From positions 7,140 to 19,812 of the forward strand of contig JABDFB010000036.1 in the NCBI GenBank assembly GCA_013286765.1: 12,673 bases of DNA. Direction: 5' to 3'. Source of the stretch: Deltaproteobacteria bacterium. GTDB taxonomy: Bacteria; Bdellovibrionota; UBA1018. The translations under genes and the position numbers were made by a program. The notes beneath the pieces are model-generated. The model searched no databases and was not told where the DNA came from. It was given only the letters and a program-made list of their open reading frames with translations. Every line of letters starts with the position of its first letter. Position 1 is the stretch's first letter. This document shows positions 1-7,165 of this stretch, one piece after another.

Positions 1-67
1 GACTCCATTGCAGGGCCAGCAATACAGGAAATTTGTTGATAAAAGCCCGGGGAAGAAAGGCACGTTG
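1..67. repeat. 67-bp inverted repeat, copy A (window edge)
   Basis: This stretch is an exact reverse complement of 1156-1222, which lies inside the cytochrome gene. Identity stops abruptly at base 68 and reaches the window edge, so the real repeat may be longer. Read leftward it replaces the expected 3' end of rimP, and the residues it adds to that frame are the cytochrome gene read in a wrong frame. A chimeric fold-back read or contig end, as seen in multiple-displacement amplification, explains this easily. A true inverted duplication is the alternative. Confidence 0.95.
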
Positions 68-551
68 AAAGGGAGAGGATTACTCTCTCGTCCTGAACAC
101 CCTTCAGGATTCCGCTGAAATTTTTCTGTTTCACATTCTTCTTTTGATAGTCCTCATTACGTAGTTCTTCAGAGGTAGGAGGTCGAAAGGTATGAATTCT
201 TACTAACTCACCCTTAAAGTTCTCAAAATCACCCAGAGTACGTAAAGGGCGGTTGATCCCAGGAGATGAGACTTCCAACTCATAAGTTCCTGGGAGAAGC
301 GCCTCAATTTCGCTGCTCTCATCGAGGGGAATATCTAACGCCCTCGAAGCACAAGCACAATCCTCGATGCCAATCCCTTTAGGCGAGTAATCGATATGAT
401 CAATATAAATTCTAAGCACCTTTTGCCTGTGCGACTGAACTTCCAAGTGAATCACTCGGTAGCCCAATGGCGTAAGCCACCTCGAAATCAGCTCGATCAG
501 CTGATCTTGAGGGTGGTGAATTGAGGCGATTTGCGAAGAATGACGAACCAT
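1..551 (-). CDS. rimP: Ribosome maturation factor RimP, 3' end replaced or cut
   Basis: RimP assists maturation of the 30S ribosomal subunit in the cytoplasm. The frame opens with ATG at 551, preceded by AGGGA eight bases upstream. The protein has an N-terminal alpha/beta domain (PLGYRVIHLEV, then KVLRIYID), the acidic-cysteine stretch IEDCACASRALD, and the family hallmark YELEVSSPGINRPLRTLGDF followed by FKGELVRIHTF near residues 100-125. An SH3-like C-terminal domain starts with FSGILKGVQDERVILSLS. About 161 codons (551 down to 68) fit RimP, and roughly 15-20 residues of a normal C-terminus are missing. From 67 leftward the frame stays open but encodes unrelated residues from the inverted repeat. 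nusA normally follows rimP and would be expected beyond the edge. Identity comes from recognised family motifs. Whether the cell has an intact copy cannot be seen here. Confidence 0.85.
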   Translation of the reverse strand, partial: MVRHSSQIASIHHPQDQLIELISRWLTPLGYRVIHLEVQSHRQKVLRIYIDHIDYSPKGIGIEDCACASRALDIPLDESSEIEALLPGTYELEVSSPGINRPLRTLGDFENFKGELVRIHTFRPPTSEELRNEDYQKKNVKQKNFSGILKGVQDERVILSLSTCLSSPGFYQQISCIAGPAME

Positions 552-574
552 CAATTAAATCCCTAAAATTAGTC

Positions 575-600
575 AAAAAAAAAGCGGGCTTTGGACCCAC
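575..600 (-). terminator. Intrinsic terminator or attenuator in the rimP leader
   Basis: On the minus strand GTGGGT (600-595) pairs with GCCCGC (589-584), using two G-U wobbles, around a CCAAA loop, and nine T follow directly (583-575). This is the classic Rho-independent shape. It points toward rimP and ends 23 bases before its start codon. No minus-strand gene lies just upstream, so it would act on the rimP leader itself. Read on the plus strand the hairpin is followed only by TCTTTT. Confidence 0.6.
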
Positions 601-696
601 TCTTTTGTGTGATCTGTCAAGACTGTGAAGTCTGTACCATATCTTGATTTAAAAGCCAATAACGTTGAAGATTTGCATTTGACTCAACGTGAAGAG

Positions 697-728
697 TTGA
701 CGTCCGGCCATTGACGGGGGAATAATAG
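697..728 (+). promoter_or_regulatory. Weak candidate promoter of the cytochrome gene
   Basis: TTGACG at 697-702 and the AT-rich AATAATAG at 721-728 could serve as -35 and -10 elements, with 18-20 bases between them depending on the hexamer chosen. The surrounding divergent spacer also carries three TTGAC motifs (679, 697, 711) and an inverted pair ACGTTGA (662-668) / TCAACGT (684-690). None of this is decisive. Confidence 0.25.
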
Positions 729-750
729 AAAAGAGGACTATGAACGACTG

Positions 751-1662
751 ATGTTTAACACACTTAAAAATCTACTTACAAGACTACTTAAGAAACAAAA
801 AATTCGAGTGGCAGCACAAACCTGTCTATTCTTGATTGCTGCAATCGGACTTATCCTTCTCTGGTTGCCAAGGCAGAGCGTTACAAGCGCGCAGGTGATC
901 CAATTTGATTCGGGGCCATCTTTATTGGTGGCTAAATGGGGTATTGGAACCAACCATCACGATCTCAAAAGATGGACACCCAGGGATCTGGCTCGTTTCA
1001 AAATGTCCGAAACGAAGGAAATTGATCCGATCACAAGGAAGAATCTGAAATGGCGCGGCGTGGCTATTACAAAGTTAGTGGACGAAGCATTAGTAGGACT
1101 ACCAGTCGAATCTCAGGCCTTGTTCGATCTAGTTATTTTAGAAGGTGCATCCGGACAACGTGCCTTTCTTCCCCGGGCTTTTATCAACAAATTTCCTGTA
1201 TTGCTGGCCCTGCAATGGAGTCCGAGCGATAGGGATCTGAAAGTAGTTCGAAACCCACCCTATAGTGTGGTTCCGTGGACATCAAAGCCAAAAACCCACA
1301 GTGAAGACTTACCCATCGAGAGCTTTTTTGTTCCACAAGTTGTGAAAATTGAGCTCACCAATTATAAGGAACTCTATGGGTCCCTTTTTCTCAAGCGACG
1401 AACGGACCCACTGGCTATCTACGGCGAAAAACTCTTTGTCCAGAGCTGCGTGAATTGCCATCTAGTTAAACGCAACGTCCTACCGCTCGATTTTTCTAAT
1501 CAAAATGGCATTAGTCGTTTTTCTGCGGGTCAACATCCGAAACTTTCCGGCGTTGTTAAGTTAAATGAGCGTAGCAGACGTTCTATATTGCGCTATTTAA
1601 GCGCCTATCAGGAAGAGAACGCTGTATCTCTCAATAAGAACGTAGGAGCTCTCAGCCAATAG
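751..1662 (+). CDS. Membrane-anchored c-type cytochrome with sulfite-oxidase-like domain
   Basis: A 303-residue protein. Basic residues 10-19 precede one hydrophobic segment at about 22-40, so it is probably a membrane-anchored periplasmic protein. Residues about 55-205 resemble the oxidoreductase molybdopterin-binding (SUOX-type) fold: WRGVAITKLVDEAL, then FDLVILEGASGQRAFLPR, then a VVPW segment and a final VVKIELTNY strand. I see no cysteine placed as a molybdenum ligand, so it may not bind the cofactor. The C-terminal domain has one heme c site, C233-VN-C236-H237. No methionine follows, so His262 (GQHPKL) is a possible distal ligand. This suggests electron transfer with an unknown partner. 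ATG 751 overlaps the stop of a tiny frame (740-751, Met-Asn-Asp) that sits right after AGAGG, so its translation may be coupled. Residues 136-157 are the source of the inverted repeat at 1-67. Confidence 0.7.
   Translation: MFNTLKNLLTRLLKKQKIRVAAQTCLFLIAAIGLILLWLPRQSVTSAQVIQFDSGPSLLVAKWGIGTNHHDLKRWTPRDLARFKMSETKEIDPITRKNLKWRGVAITKLVDEALVGLPVESQALFDLVILEGASGQRAFLPRAFINKFPVLLALQWSPSDRDLKVVRNPPYSVVPWTSKPKTHSEDLPIESFFVPQVVKIELTNYKELYGSLFLKRRTDPLAIYGEKLFVQSCVNCHLVKRNVLPLDFSNQNGISRFSAGQHPKLSGVVKLNERSRRSILRYLSAYQEENAVSLNKNVGALSQ
1156..1222. repeat. 67-bp inverted repeat, copy B (source copy)
   Basis: Exact reverse complement of 1-67. Here the sequence is in frame within the cytochrome gene and shows no disturbance of its protein, so this is taken as the original copy and the edge copy as the derived one. 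Confidence 0.95.
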
Positions 1663-1723
1663 TCGCGAAACCGACAATCTAGGGTTTGTATAGAGGGTTG
1701 ATTTGCGTTATACCTAACCAGCT

Positions 1724-3259
1724 ATGTCTGACGTTCTATCACCTGGCCGTTTGCCCGATCATATAAATGACCGACCTGTGCGTGTTCGCTTTGCTCCGTC
1801 GCCGACAGGTTTTTTACATATTGGCGGAGTTCGCACAGCTTTGTTTAATTGGCTCTATGCCAAACAGAAAAAGGGAAAGTTTCTTCTTCGAATTGAAGAC
1901 ACGGATTTGGAAAGATCCGAGGCACGCTATACGCAGGATTTTTTAGCCTCTCTTGAGTGGCTTGGCCTGACTTGGGATGAAGAACCGATCTATCAGAGCC
2001 AGAGGCTGGATCTCTACCGACAAAAAGCGAATCAGCTTGTGGAGGAGGGGTATGCCTATCGCTGCTATTGCACCGAAGCGGAAGTGGAAGTGATGCGAGA
2101 GCAGGCTATAAAGGAAGGGAAGAAACCTCACTATGATCGCAGGTGCCGTAATCGCGATGACCGTCCGCAAGGAATCCCGCATGTCATTCGACTCAAGACT
2201 CCTGAAGAAGGGTTTGTCGAATTTGAAGATCTGATCCGAGGCACGATTCGGTTCAATAATGAGGATTTAGATGATTTTGTGCTGATACGGTCGAATTCCG
2301 CACCAACCTATAATCTCTCAGTGGTGGTGGATGATGTAGATACACGCATCTCTCATATTATGAGGGGTGATGATCATATCAACAATACGCCTAAACAAGT
2401 TCATCTCTATAATTTCTTTAACTATCCTGTGCCGAAATTTGCCCATCTCCCTATGATCTTGGGACCCGATAAGAAAAAGCTTTCTAAGCGGCATGGCGCA
2501 GTTTCGGCTAATGTCTATCGGGCCGATGGATATTTGCCCGAAGCGCTATTAAACTTCCTGGCGCGATTGGGGTGGAGCCACGGGGATCAGGAAATTTTTT
2601 CGATCGATGAGATGGTTCAGTATTTTTCTTTTGACCATGTTCAAAAAGCTTCGGCTGTATTTAATTTTGAAAAATTGCTGTGGCTCAACGGCTCGCATAT
2701 TCGGGCGACAAAACCAGAGCGTCTTTTACTCGTCTGTATTGAGGATTTTGCCGATTTTTTCTCTGAAGAAGCGTTAGCGCGGGTCAAGACGAAACTTGGG
2801 CTGGAGCTCATTACTTTGATTCAACCGAAGGTGAAAACGGTTAAAGAGCTGGCGCAACAGCTGGTTCCGCTGTGCACCGTCGGATCTCTTGAAGTAGACC
2901 CGAGTGAGCTTTCGTGGAACAAAGATCCTAGTATGAAAGTGGCCACCAAGGCTGCGGTCAAACATATGGTTGAGGACTTAAATAAAAGAGGGTCCGAAAT
3001 TATTTTCAAGAGTCGTGATCCGGTCGACAGAGTCTGGGGGCGCATTCCTTCACTTCGCGATCAGGGTATGGGTCATACGGATGTGGATACCTATCTTCGT
3101 CAGGTGGCTAGTACCCATGGAATAAAACTGGGAGACTTTGCACAGCCCATTCGGTTGGTCCTCACTGGACGAATGGCGAGCGCAGGTTTGTTTGAATTAT
3201 TGTCAATCCTGCCGTGGGACACGGTGGAAGCCCGTCTTAAGAAAATTGAAACTTTGTGA
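1724..3259 (+). CDS. gltX: Glutamyl-tRNA synthetase
   Basis: This enzyme charges tRNA-Glu with glutamate using ATP in the cytoplasm. The 511-residue product is a little longer than typical bacterial GluRS. The class I signature FAPSPTGFLHIGG lies at residues 23-35 (HIGG at 32-35), LLRIEDTD at 54-61, and the KMSKS loop appears as KLSKR at 252-256. Cys114, Cys116 and Cys141 match the positions of a zinc-binding insert. RGDDHINNTPKQ at 214-225 is also a GluRS hallmark. The C-terminal anticodon-binding part ends with LVLTGRMASAGLFELL, a conserved closing segment. No clear Shine-Dalgarno precedes ATG 1724, and about 18 residues precede the conserved core, so the exact start is uncertain. A separate GlnRS follows 62 bases downstream, so this is probably a discriminating enzyme specific for tRNA-Glu. 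Confidence 0.97.
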   Translation: MSDVLSPGRLPDHINDRPVRVRFAPSPTGFLHIGGVRTALFNWLYAKQKKGKFLLRIEDTDLERSEARYTQDFLASLEWLGLTWDEEPIYQSQRLDLYRQKANQLVEEGYAYRCYCTEAEVEVMREQAIKEGKKPHYDRRCRNRDDRPQGIPHVIRLKTPEEGFVEFEDLIRGTIRFNNEDLDDFVLIRSNSAPTYNLSVVVDDVDTRISHIMRGDDHINNTPKQVHLYNFFNYPVPKFAHLPMILGPDKKKLSKRHGAVSANVYRADGYLPEALLNFLARLGWSHGDQEIFSIDEMVQYFSFDHVQKASAVFNFEKLLWLNGSHIRATKPERLLLVCIEDFADFFSEEALARVKTKLGLELITLIQPKVKTVKELAQQLVPLCTVGSLEVDPSELSWNKDPSMKVATKAAVKHMVEDLNKRGSEIIFKSRDPVDRVWGRIPSLRDQGMGHTDVDTYLRQVASTHGIKLGDFAQPIRLVLTGRMASAGLFELLSILPWDTVEARLKKIETL

Positions 3260-3321
3260 AGAAACGGCTGGATATCGGCCGAATGCGGTCGGACGGACGG
3301 CCCAATAGCAGGTGACGTAGT

Positions 3322-4980
3322 ATGGGAAATTTTATTCGCGATATAATTGATGAAGATCTAAAGACTGGAAAACACCAGGGTCGTGTGGCCACACGCTTTC
3401 CGCCGGAACCCAATGGGTACTTGCATATTGGGCATGCGAAGTCGATTTGTTTGAATTTTGGGATTGCCAAGGACTACCGTGGCTCCTGCAATTTGCGATT
3501 TGACGATACAAATCCCGCAAAGGAAGACGTGGAGTACGTCGATTCCATTCAAGAAGACGTGCAATGGCTTGGCTTTAGCTGGAGTAATAAACATTTTGCG
3601 TCGGACTATTTTGAAAAATTATTTCAGTCTGCTGTTGATCTTATCCGACTCGACAAAGCTTTTGTCTGCGACCTGAATGCGGATCAGACTCGCGATTATC
3701 GCGGGACTTTGACAAACCCCGGAAAGAATAGCCCGTATCGCGATCGTTCGGTTGAAGAAAATCTGGATCTATTTCAACGCATGCGAAAAGGTGAGTTTGC
3801 TGATGGGGCACGGGTGCTCAGAGCAAAGATCGATATGGCTTCACCGAACCTGAATATGAGGGATCCTGTGATCTACCGTATTCGGAGAGCGCATCACCAC
3901 AGAACGAATGATGATTGGTGTATTTATCCGATGTACGACTACGCACACCCTTTGTCAGATATGATCGAGGGAATTACGCATTCCATATGTACTCTGGAAT
4001 TTGAAGACCACCGTCCTTTCTACGACTGGGTATTGGAGACTCTGAAGACTCCTTGTCATCCCCAACAAATTGAGTTTTCCAGACTCAATCTGGACTACAC
4101 CGTTATGAGCAAGCGCAAACTGCTTGAACTGGTGCAGAAGGGACTCGTCAGTGACTGGGACGATCCACGTATGCCGACGATTCAGGGTCTGCGCAGACGA
4201 GGATTTTCGCCCGAGGCGATCCGAGACTTTTGCGAAAAAGTGGGTGTCACAAAGAAAGAAAGCTGTATCGAAATGGGTTTTCTGGAAAACTGCGTGCGAG
4301 AAGACCTGGATCGCAATGCCCCGCGTGCGATGGCTGTGCTTCGACCACTGCGAGTGGTGATTGAAAATTATCCGGAGAATCAGGTCGAAGAAATGGATGT
4401 CCCTAATCATCCCAATCGGCCCGAACTGGGCACGCGCAAAGTTCCGTTCACAAAAGTTATTTACATTGAGCAAGAAGATTTTATGGAAGTCCCGGCCAAG
4501 AAATTTTTTAGACTTGCGCCTGGCGCCGAAGTGCGACTGCGTTCTGCCTACTTTATTAAGTGCACAGATTTTGTTAAAGACCCGGCCACGGGAAAAATTC
4601 AAGAATTGCGATGCACTTACGACCCCGCATCGCGGGGGGGCAATTCGCCGGATGGTCGGAAGGTGAAGGGAACCCTACATTGGGTTTCAGAGAAGCATTC
4701 ATTACCGGCAGAAATTCGCTTGTACGATCGATTATTTAATGTCGCTTTTCCGGGAGAAGGCGGAACAGATCCGCTAACTCAGCTCAATCCAAATTCTTTG
4801 GAGGTTTTACCATCGGCGCGTGTGGAACCCAGTTTGGCGAGCGCATCGCCAGAGGCCCGGTACCAGTTTGAACGCCAGGGCTATTTCTGTATCGACCGAA
4901 TCGATTCGAAGCCAGGGAAATTAGTGGTAAATCGCACCGTGACTCTGCGGGATTCTTGGACAAAAGAAAAAGAAGCATAA
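3322..4980 (+). CDS. glnS: Glutaminyl-tRNA synthetase
   Basis: This enzyme charges tRNA-Gln directly with glutamine and so avoids the Glu-tRNA-Gln amidation route. The 552 residues are close to the E. coli enzyme length. [16 protein letters not shown] sits at residues 27-42 (HIGH at 35-38), LRFDDTNP near 58-65, and the KMSKS loop is VMSKRK at 261-266. [11 protein letters not shown] (226-236) and the two beta-barrel anticodon-binding domains in the C-terminal half (for example [16 protein letters not shown]) complete the family plan. AGGTGA at 3310-3315 is a good ribosome binding site six bases before the ATG. It lies 62 bases after gltX on the same strand and may be co-transcribed. A tRNA-Gln gene lies about 800 bases downstream. 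Confidence 0.97.
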   Translation: MGNFIRDIIDEDLKTGKHQGRVATRFPPEPNGYLHIGHAKSICLNFGIAKDYRGSCNLRFDDTNPAKEDVEYVDSIQEDVQWLGFSWSNKHFASDYFEKLFQSAVDLIRLDKAFVCDLNADQTRDYRGTLTNPGKNSPYRDRSVEENLDLFQRMRKGEFADGARVLRAKIDMASPNLNMRDPVIYRIRRAHHHRTNDDWCIYPMYDYAHPLSDMIEGITHSICTLEFEDHRPFYDWVLETLKTPCHPQQIEFSRLNLDYTVMSKRKLLELVQKGLVSDWDDPRMPTIQGLRRRGFSPEAIRDFCEKVGVTKKESCIEMGFLENCVREDLDRNAPRAMAVLRPLRVVIENYPENQVEEMDVPNHPNRPELGTRKVPFTKVIYIEQEDFMEVPAKKFFRLAPGAEVRLRSAYFIKCTDFVKDPATGKIQELRCTYDPASRGGNSPDGRKVKGTLHWVSEKHSLPAEIRLYDRLFNVAFPGEGGTDPLTQLNPNSLEVLPSARVEPSLASASPEARYQFERQGYFCIDRIDSKPGKLVVNRTVTLRDSWTKEKEA

Positions 4981-5100
4981 GAAATTCTGGGAGATCACTT
5001 CGAGGTCACTTCAAAAAGCCATTCTGATTCAGATAGTGCTAAAAAGGCTTTACTTTATATCGAAATAAGAATATTCGTCCCAAAGTTTGAGGTGGCAGCT

Positions 5101-5724
5101 ATGTTTTCAACGAAGTCCTTGGTGGCGAAATATTGCATTTTATCTTTCATCATTTTTTCTATTCTTCTTGATTTTGTTCCGCAATCCTACGCTGGTGGAT
5201 GCTCTAGCAAACAGAGCGTCGAAGCAAAATGCGAAGATCCACCTAAATCTCATCTTAAGCCTCCTCTTCAAGTCGATGGGGACCCGAGATCGACTGTTAA
5301 TACTAAAAGTCGCAGCCGGACTAAAGGTGGAGAGCTCTCGAAGACTCTAAGACGCCGAAGAGCGCGCAAGGCAGCCGCTCTACGGCGTAAAGCTGAAGAA
5401 CGTCTATCATCGGATGAAGAAGATAGCCGACAGAGTCCAGTCAAACACATGCGGACAGGCTGGTCCGTATCTTCTTCGAGTTCTGAGGAGCACGAGATGA
5501 GGCGACCCGCAACGATCGGGAACAACTCCGTGGATGTTCTCCGGCTTGATTCAGCACCTTTGGACGATGAAAGAAAAACAGTTCCGGGTAGAAGAGGAGT
5601 TGAGATACCCGTTCTCAATTTGGGGCCACTCTATCCGAGTCGTAGTGGCTCAGAGTGTAGCCCTGTGCCCTCGAATAACGCAGGTAAATCCAGGCAATTA
5701 GGTAAGACTCACTCCTATCGATAG
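5101..5724 (+). CDS. Exported Ser/Arg-rich disordered protein, function unknown
   Basis: I do not recognise a family. ATG 5101 is chosen because GAGGTGG (5089-5095) is well placed before it. A GTG at 5092 in the same frame would overlap that ribosome binding site. The 207-residue product starts with a clear signal peptide: basic start, hydrophobic core at about 11-26, and likely cleavage after SYA (residue 31). Cys34 in AGGC only poorly fits a lipobox. The rest looks disordered. It has a strongly basic segment at 84-101 (KTLRRRRARK, then ALRRKAEER), directly followed by SSDEEDS and later a run of five serines plus EE. The alternation of Arg-rich and Ser/acidic blocks resembles eukaryotic SR-type or nuclear-localised proteins. 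An exported or injected effector is possible but unproven. It sits alone between glnS and tRNA-Gln. Confidence 0.65.
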   Translation: MFSTKSLVAKYCILSFIIFSILLDFVPQSYAGGCSSKQSVEAKCEDPPKSHLKPPLQVDGDPRSTVNTKSRSRTKGGELSKTLRRRRARKAAALRRKAEERLSSDEEDSRQSPVKHMRTGWSVSSSSSEEHEMRRPATIGNNSVDVLRLDSAPLDDERKTVPGRRGVEIPVLNLGPLYPSRSGSECSPVPSNNAGKSRQLGKTHSYR

Positions 5725-5730
5725 TAGCAG

Positions 5731-5759
5731 TTGACATGCCAGATCGCGTATACTAGACA
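5731..5759 (+). promoter_or_regulatory. Candidate promoter of tRNA-Gln
   Basis: A perfect TTGACA at 5731-5736 lies upstream of TATACT at 5749-5754, seven bases after the stop of the exported-protein gene. The spacing between these two boxes is only 12 bases, too short for a standard sigma-70 pair. With a 17-base spacer the -10 would be TAGACA (5754-5759), a poorer match. Either way, transcription would begin a short distance before the tRNA at 5778. Confidence 0.4.
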
Positions 5760-5777
5760 CATGTTGAATACCCATGG

Positions 5778-5851
5778 TGGGGAATCGTCCAACGGTAGGA
5801 CTCCAGACTCTGACTCTGGCTATCTAGGTTCGAATCCTAGTTCCCCAGCCA
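5778..5851 (+). tRNA. tRNA-Gln(CTG)
   Basis: The full cloverleaf can be drawn. The acceptor stem is TGGGGAA (5778-5784) with TTCCCCA (5841-5847). The D stem is GTCC/GGAC around AACGGTA. The anticodon stem is CCAGA/TCTGG with loop CTCTGAC, giving anticodon CTG at 5810-5812, which reads CAG. A four-base variable loop follows, then T stem CTAGG/CCTAG around TTCGAAT. The discriminator is G and CCA is encoded (5849-5851). The UGGGG acceptor start and G discriminator are typical of tRNA-Gln. I see no repeat of its 3' end in the window, so there is no sign of an integrated element here. Confidence 0.97.
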
Positions 5852-5927
5852 ATTTTAGCGAAAAATTCCTGACTCTGCTTTTCAACTATTTACCCACTAT
5901 CAATCGTAAAAAACCCGAGGCGCCGAA

Positions 5928-6140
5928 TCATATCGACTCATCTAGGATCCGGAGTTGCTCTCTAAATAAGTTCCAAACTTTATCGAAAGTGGCAGGCGAT
6001 TCAAGGAATTGAATACTATTCCACGCCCCTTTCAAGATAGAAGTGTTGAGTTCATCGGCAAATTTTGAAAATGACTTTGGAATAGGCGTATTTCTGTTTT
6101 TAAAAGTTTTTTGAAGAGAGTGGTTCGCCGTCGGGCATAA
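5928..6140 (-). pseudogene. Possible C-terminal remnant of an unknown gene
   Basis: A 70-codon minus-strand frame lies between a TAA at 6143-6141 and its TGA at 5930-5928. It has no ATG or GTG start. The composition looks protein-like: NTPIPKSFSKFADELNTS, then ILKGAWNSIQFLES and a helical end FDKVWNLFREQLRILDESI. It could be the tail of a decayed gene whose upstream part is lost, or chance. I do not recognise the family. Confidence 0.3.
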
Positions 6141-6212
6141 TTAAGATTGCTGACTCCCTTGAGGAAGTGGATCAACAGCCAGCTGATATATCCAAATCAC
6201 GACACATTTATA

Positions 6213-6246
6213 ATTTTGTGTCAATTTGTGGTTTTTGATACAAAAT
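6213..6246. repeat. AT-rich inverted repeat
   Basis: ATTTTGTGTCAA (6213-6224) and TTGATACAAAAT (6235-6246) are inverted copies with one mismatch and a 10-base spacer. It lies about 90 bases beyond the methyltransferase stop. It is too AT-rich for a typical terminator and has no T tract, so it could equally be an operator or chance. Confidence 0.4.
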
Positions 6247-6336
6247 ATTAAAATTCAACAGAAAAATCTTTCTTAGTCAAGTTCTTGAGCTGTTAGCGTT
6301 TTCTCAAGTTATGACAGTCAAATTCTTTCACCTCAG

Positions 6337-7128
6337 TTAGATCAATCTGAACCGTAATCCCAGAATAGCAGGAATCTCTGGGAAATTTTGACGTGAAAGC
6401 GGATTCTTCATCGATTCAGGCTCGTACGGTAATGTCTGTTCCTCTAGAGCATCGAGAACCCATCCATGTTTAAAAGCTGGTTTTAAGAGTTCTTGAAGTG
6501 GACGATGGAAAAAATAGTGAGGAGTAGGCTGTCCCAAAATTCCGAGTTGCTCAAATTTCTTTGAACTCAAATAATGGCTGACCTTAATCCCCTTGGTAGT
6601 CACGAGCCGACTGTTTTGGATACTGGATTCCACGAAAAAATTAAGATCTGAATTATTGAAGCAGGGATGTAACAGTGTTGCAACAAAGTGGGAGTTCTTC
6701 TCAAGCGTGTAAGTCAAACCATCAAAGAGGGGTTCAATTTCTGGTATATCCATAAGTGCCATATTGCAAACTGCCGCATTAAATCTCTGCTCTCCTAAAC
6801 TCTTTATTTGTTTGACTTGAGTAGCATCCATCACAGAGAACTCTAGGTTCTTAATTTCATTGGATCGCTCCTTTGCTAACTGGATAAACTTGGAAGAAAC
6901 ATCCGTTCCGACCACAAGTTTTGCAGTTTGAGCCAATTCTCGTGAAAAGAGTCCAGTGCTGCATGCAATCTCTAAAATTCGATGGGTAGATTTTACTTGG
7001 AGGAGATGAGTCGCCATTGGGGCTACCATCTTGTGATAAAACTCATTCCCAGAATGCGTGTGTGAGTCCCAGAAGTCGGCAATCTTCTCCCAACGGTTAT
7101 TGGATTCCCCTGAGTTAATGGTGGTCAT
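6337..7128 (-). CDS. Class I SAM-dependent methyltransferase
   Basis: Probably transfers a methyl group from S-adenosylmethionine. The substrate is not identifiable. ATG 7128 is chosen because AAAGGA stands about eight bases before it. A longer in-frame start at 7221 would overlap the upstream gene. The 263-residue product has RWEKIADFWDSH at 12-23, the SAM-binding motif I ILEIACSTGLFSRELA (51-66), an acidic residue after the second strand (GTDVSS, Asp76), VMDATQ (99-104) and a motif IV-like CNMALMDIPE (121-130). This layout resembles the UbiE/type-11 small-molecule methyltransferases. There is no C-terminal target-recognition domain, so a DNA methylase is unlikely. It is the last gene of a leftward cluster, 37 bases after the small exported protein. 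Confidence 0.85.
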   Translation of the reverse strand: MTTINSGESNNRWEKIADFWDSHTHSGNEFYHKMVAPMATHLLQVKSTHRILEIACSTGLFSRELAQTAKLVVGTDVSSKFIQLAKERSNEIKNLEFSVMDATQVKQIKSLGEQRFNAAVCNMALMDIPEIEPLFDGLTYTLEKNSHFVATLLHPCFNNSDLNFFVESSIQNSRLVTTKGIKVSHYLSSKKFEQLGILGQPTPHYFFHRPLQELLKPAFKHGWVLDALEEQTLPYEPESMKNPLSRQNFPEIPAILGLRFRLI

Positions 7129-7165
7129 GGTGTGGTCCTTTTTGCTTCGGGGATGATCCGCAGGC

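Larger units (their letters stand above)
5852..6336. other. AT-rich intergenic stretch
   Basis: About 485 bases between tRNA-Gln and the converging methyltransferase gene. It holds one open minus-strand frame without a usable start (5928-6140) and an AT-rich inverted repeat (6213-6246), both listed separately. No convincing terminator follows the tRNA. On the minus strand a TTTTTT run (5913-5908) follows the end of the remnant frame but lacks a good stem. I see no complete gene here. Confidence 0.6.

Noticed and set aside
412..600. Minus-strand frame overlapping the rimP start
   Set aside because: Its start lies in the leader hairpin and it is out of frame with the recognised RimP protein.
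3955..4602. 215-codon minus-strand open frame inside glnS
   Set aside because: It lies entirely opposite well-conserved glnS and has no recognisable protein features.
5015..5051. Terminator after glnS (AAAGCC ... GGCTTT)
   Set aside because: Only six paired bases with a 25-base loop and no T run directly after the stem.
5268..5618. Long minus-strand open frame opposite the exported SR-like gene
   Set aside because: It mirrors Arg/Ser codons of the plus-strand gene, has no ribosome binding site, and the plus-strand frame has a good Shine-Dalgarno and signal peptide.
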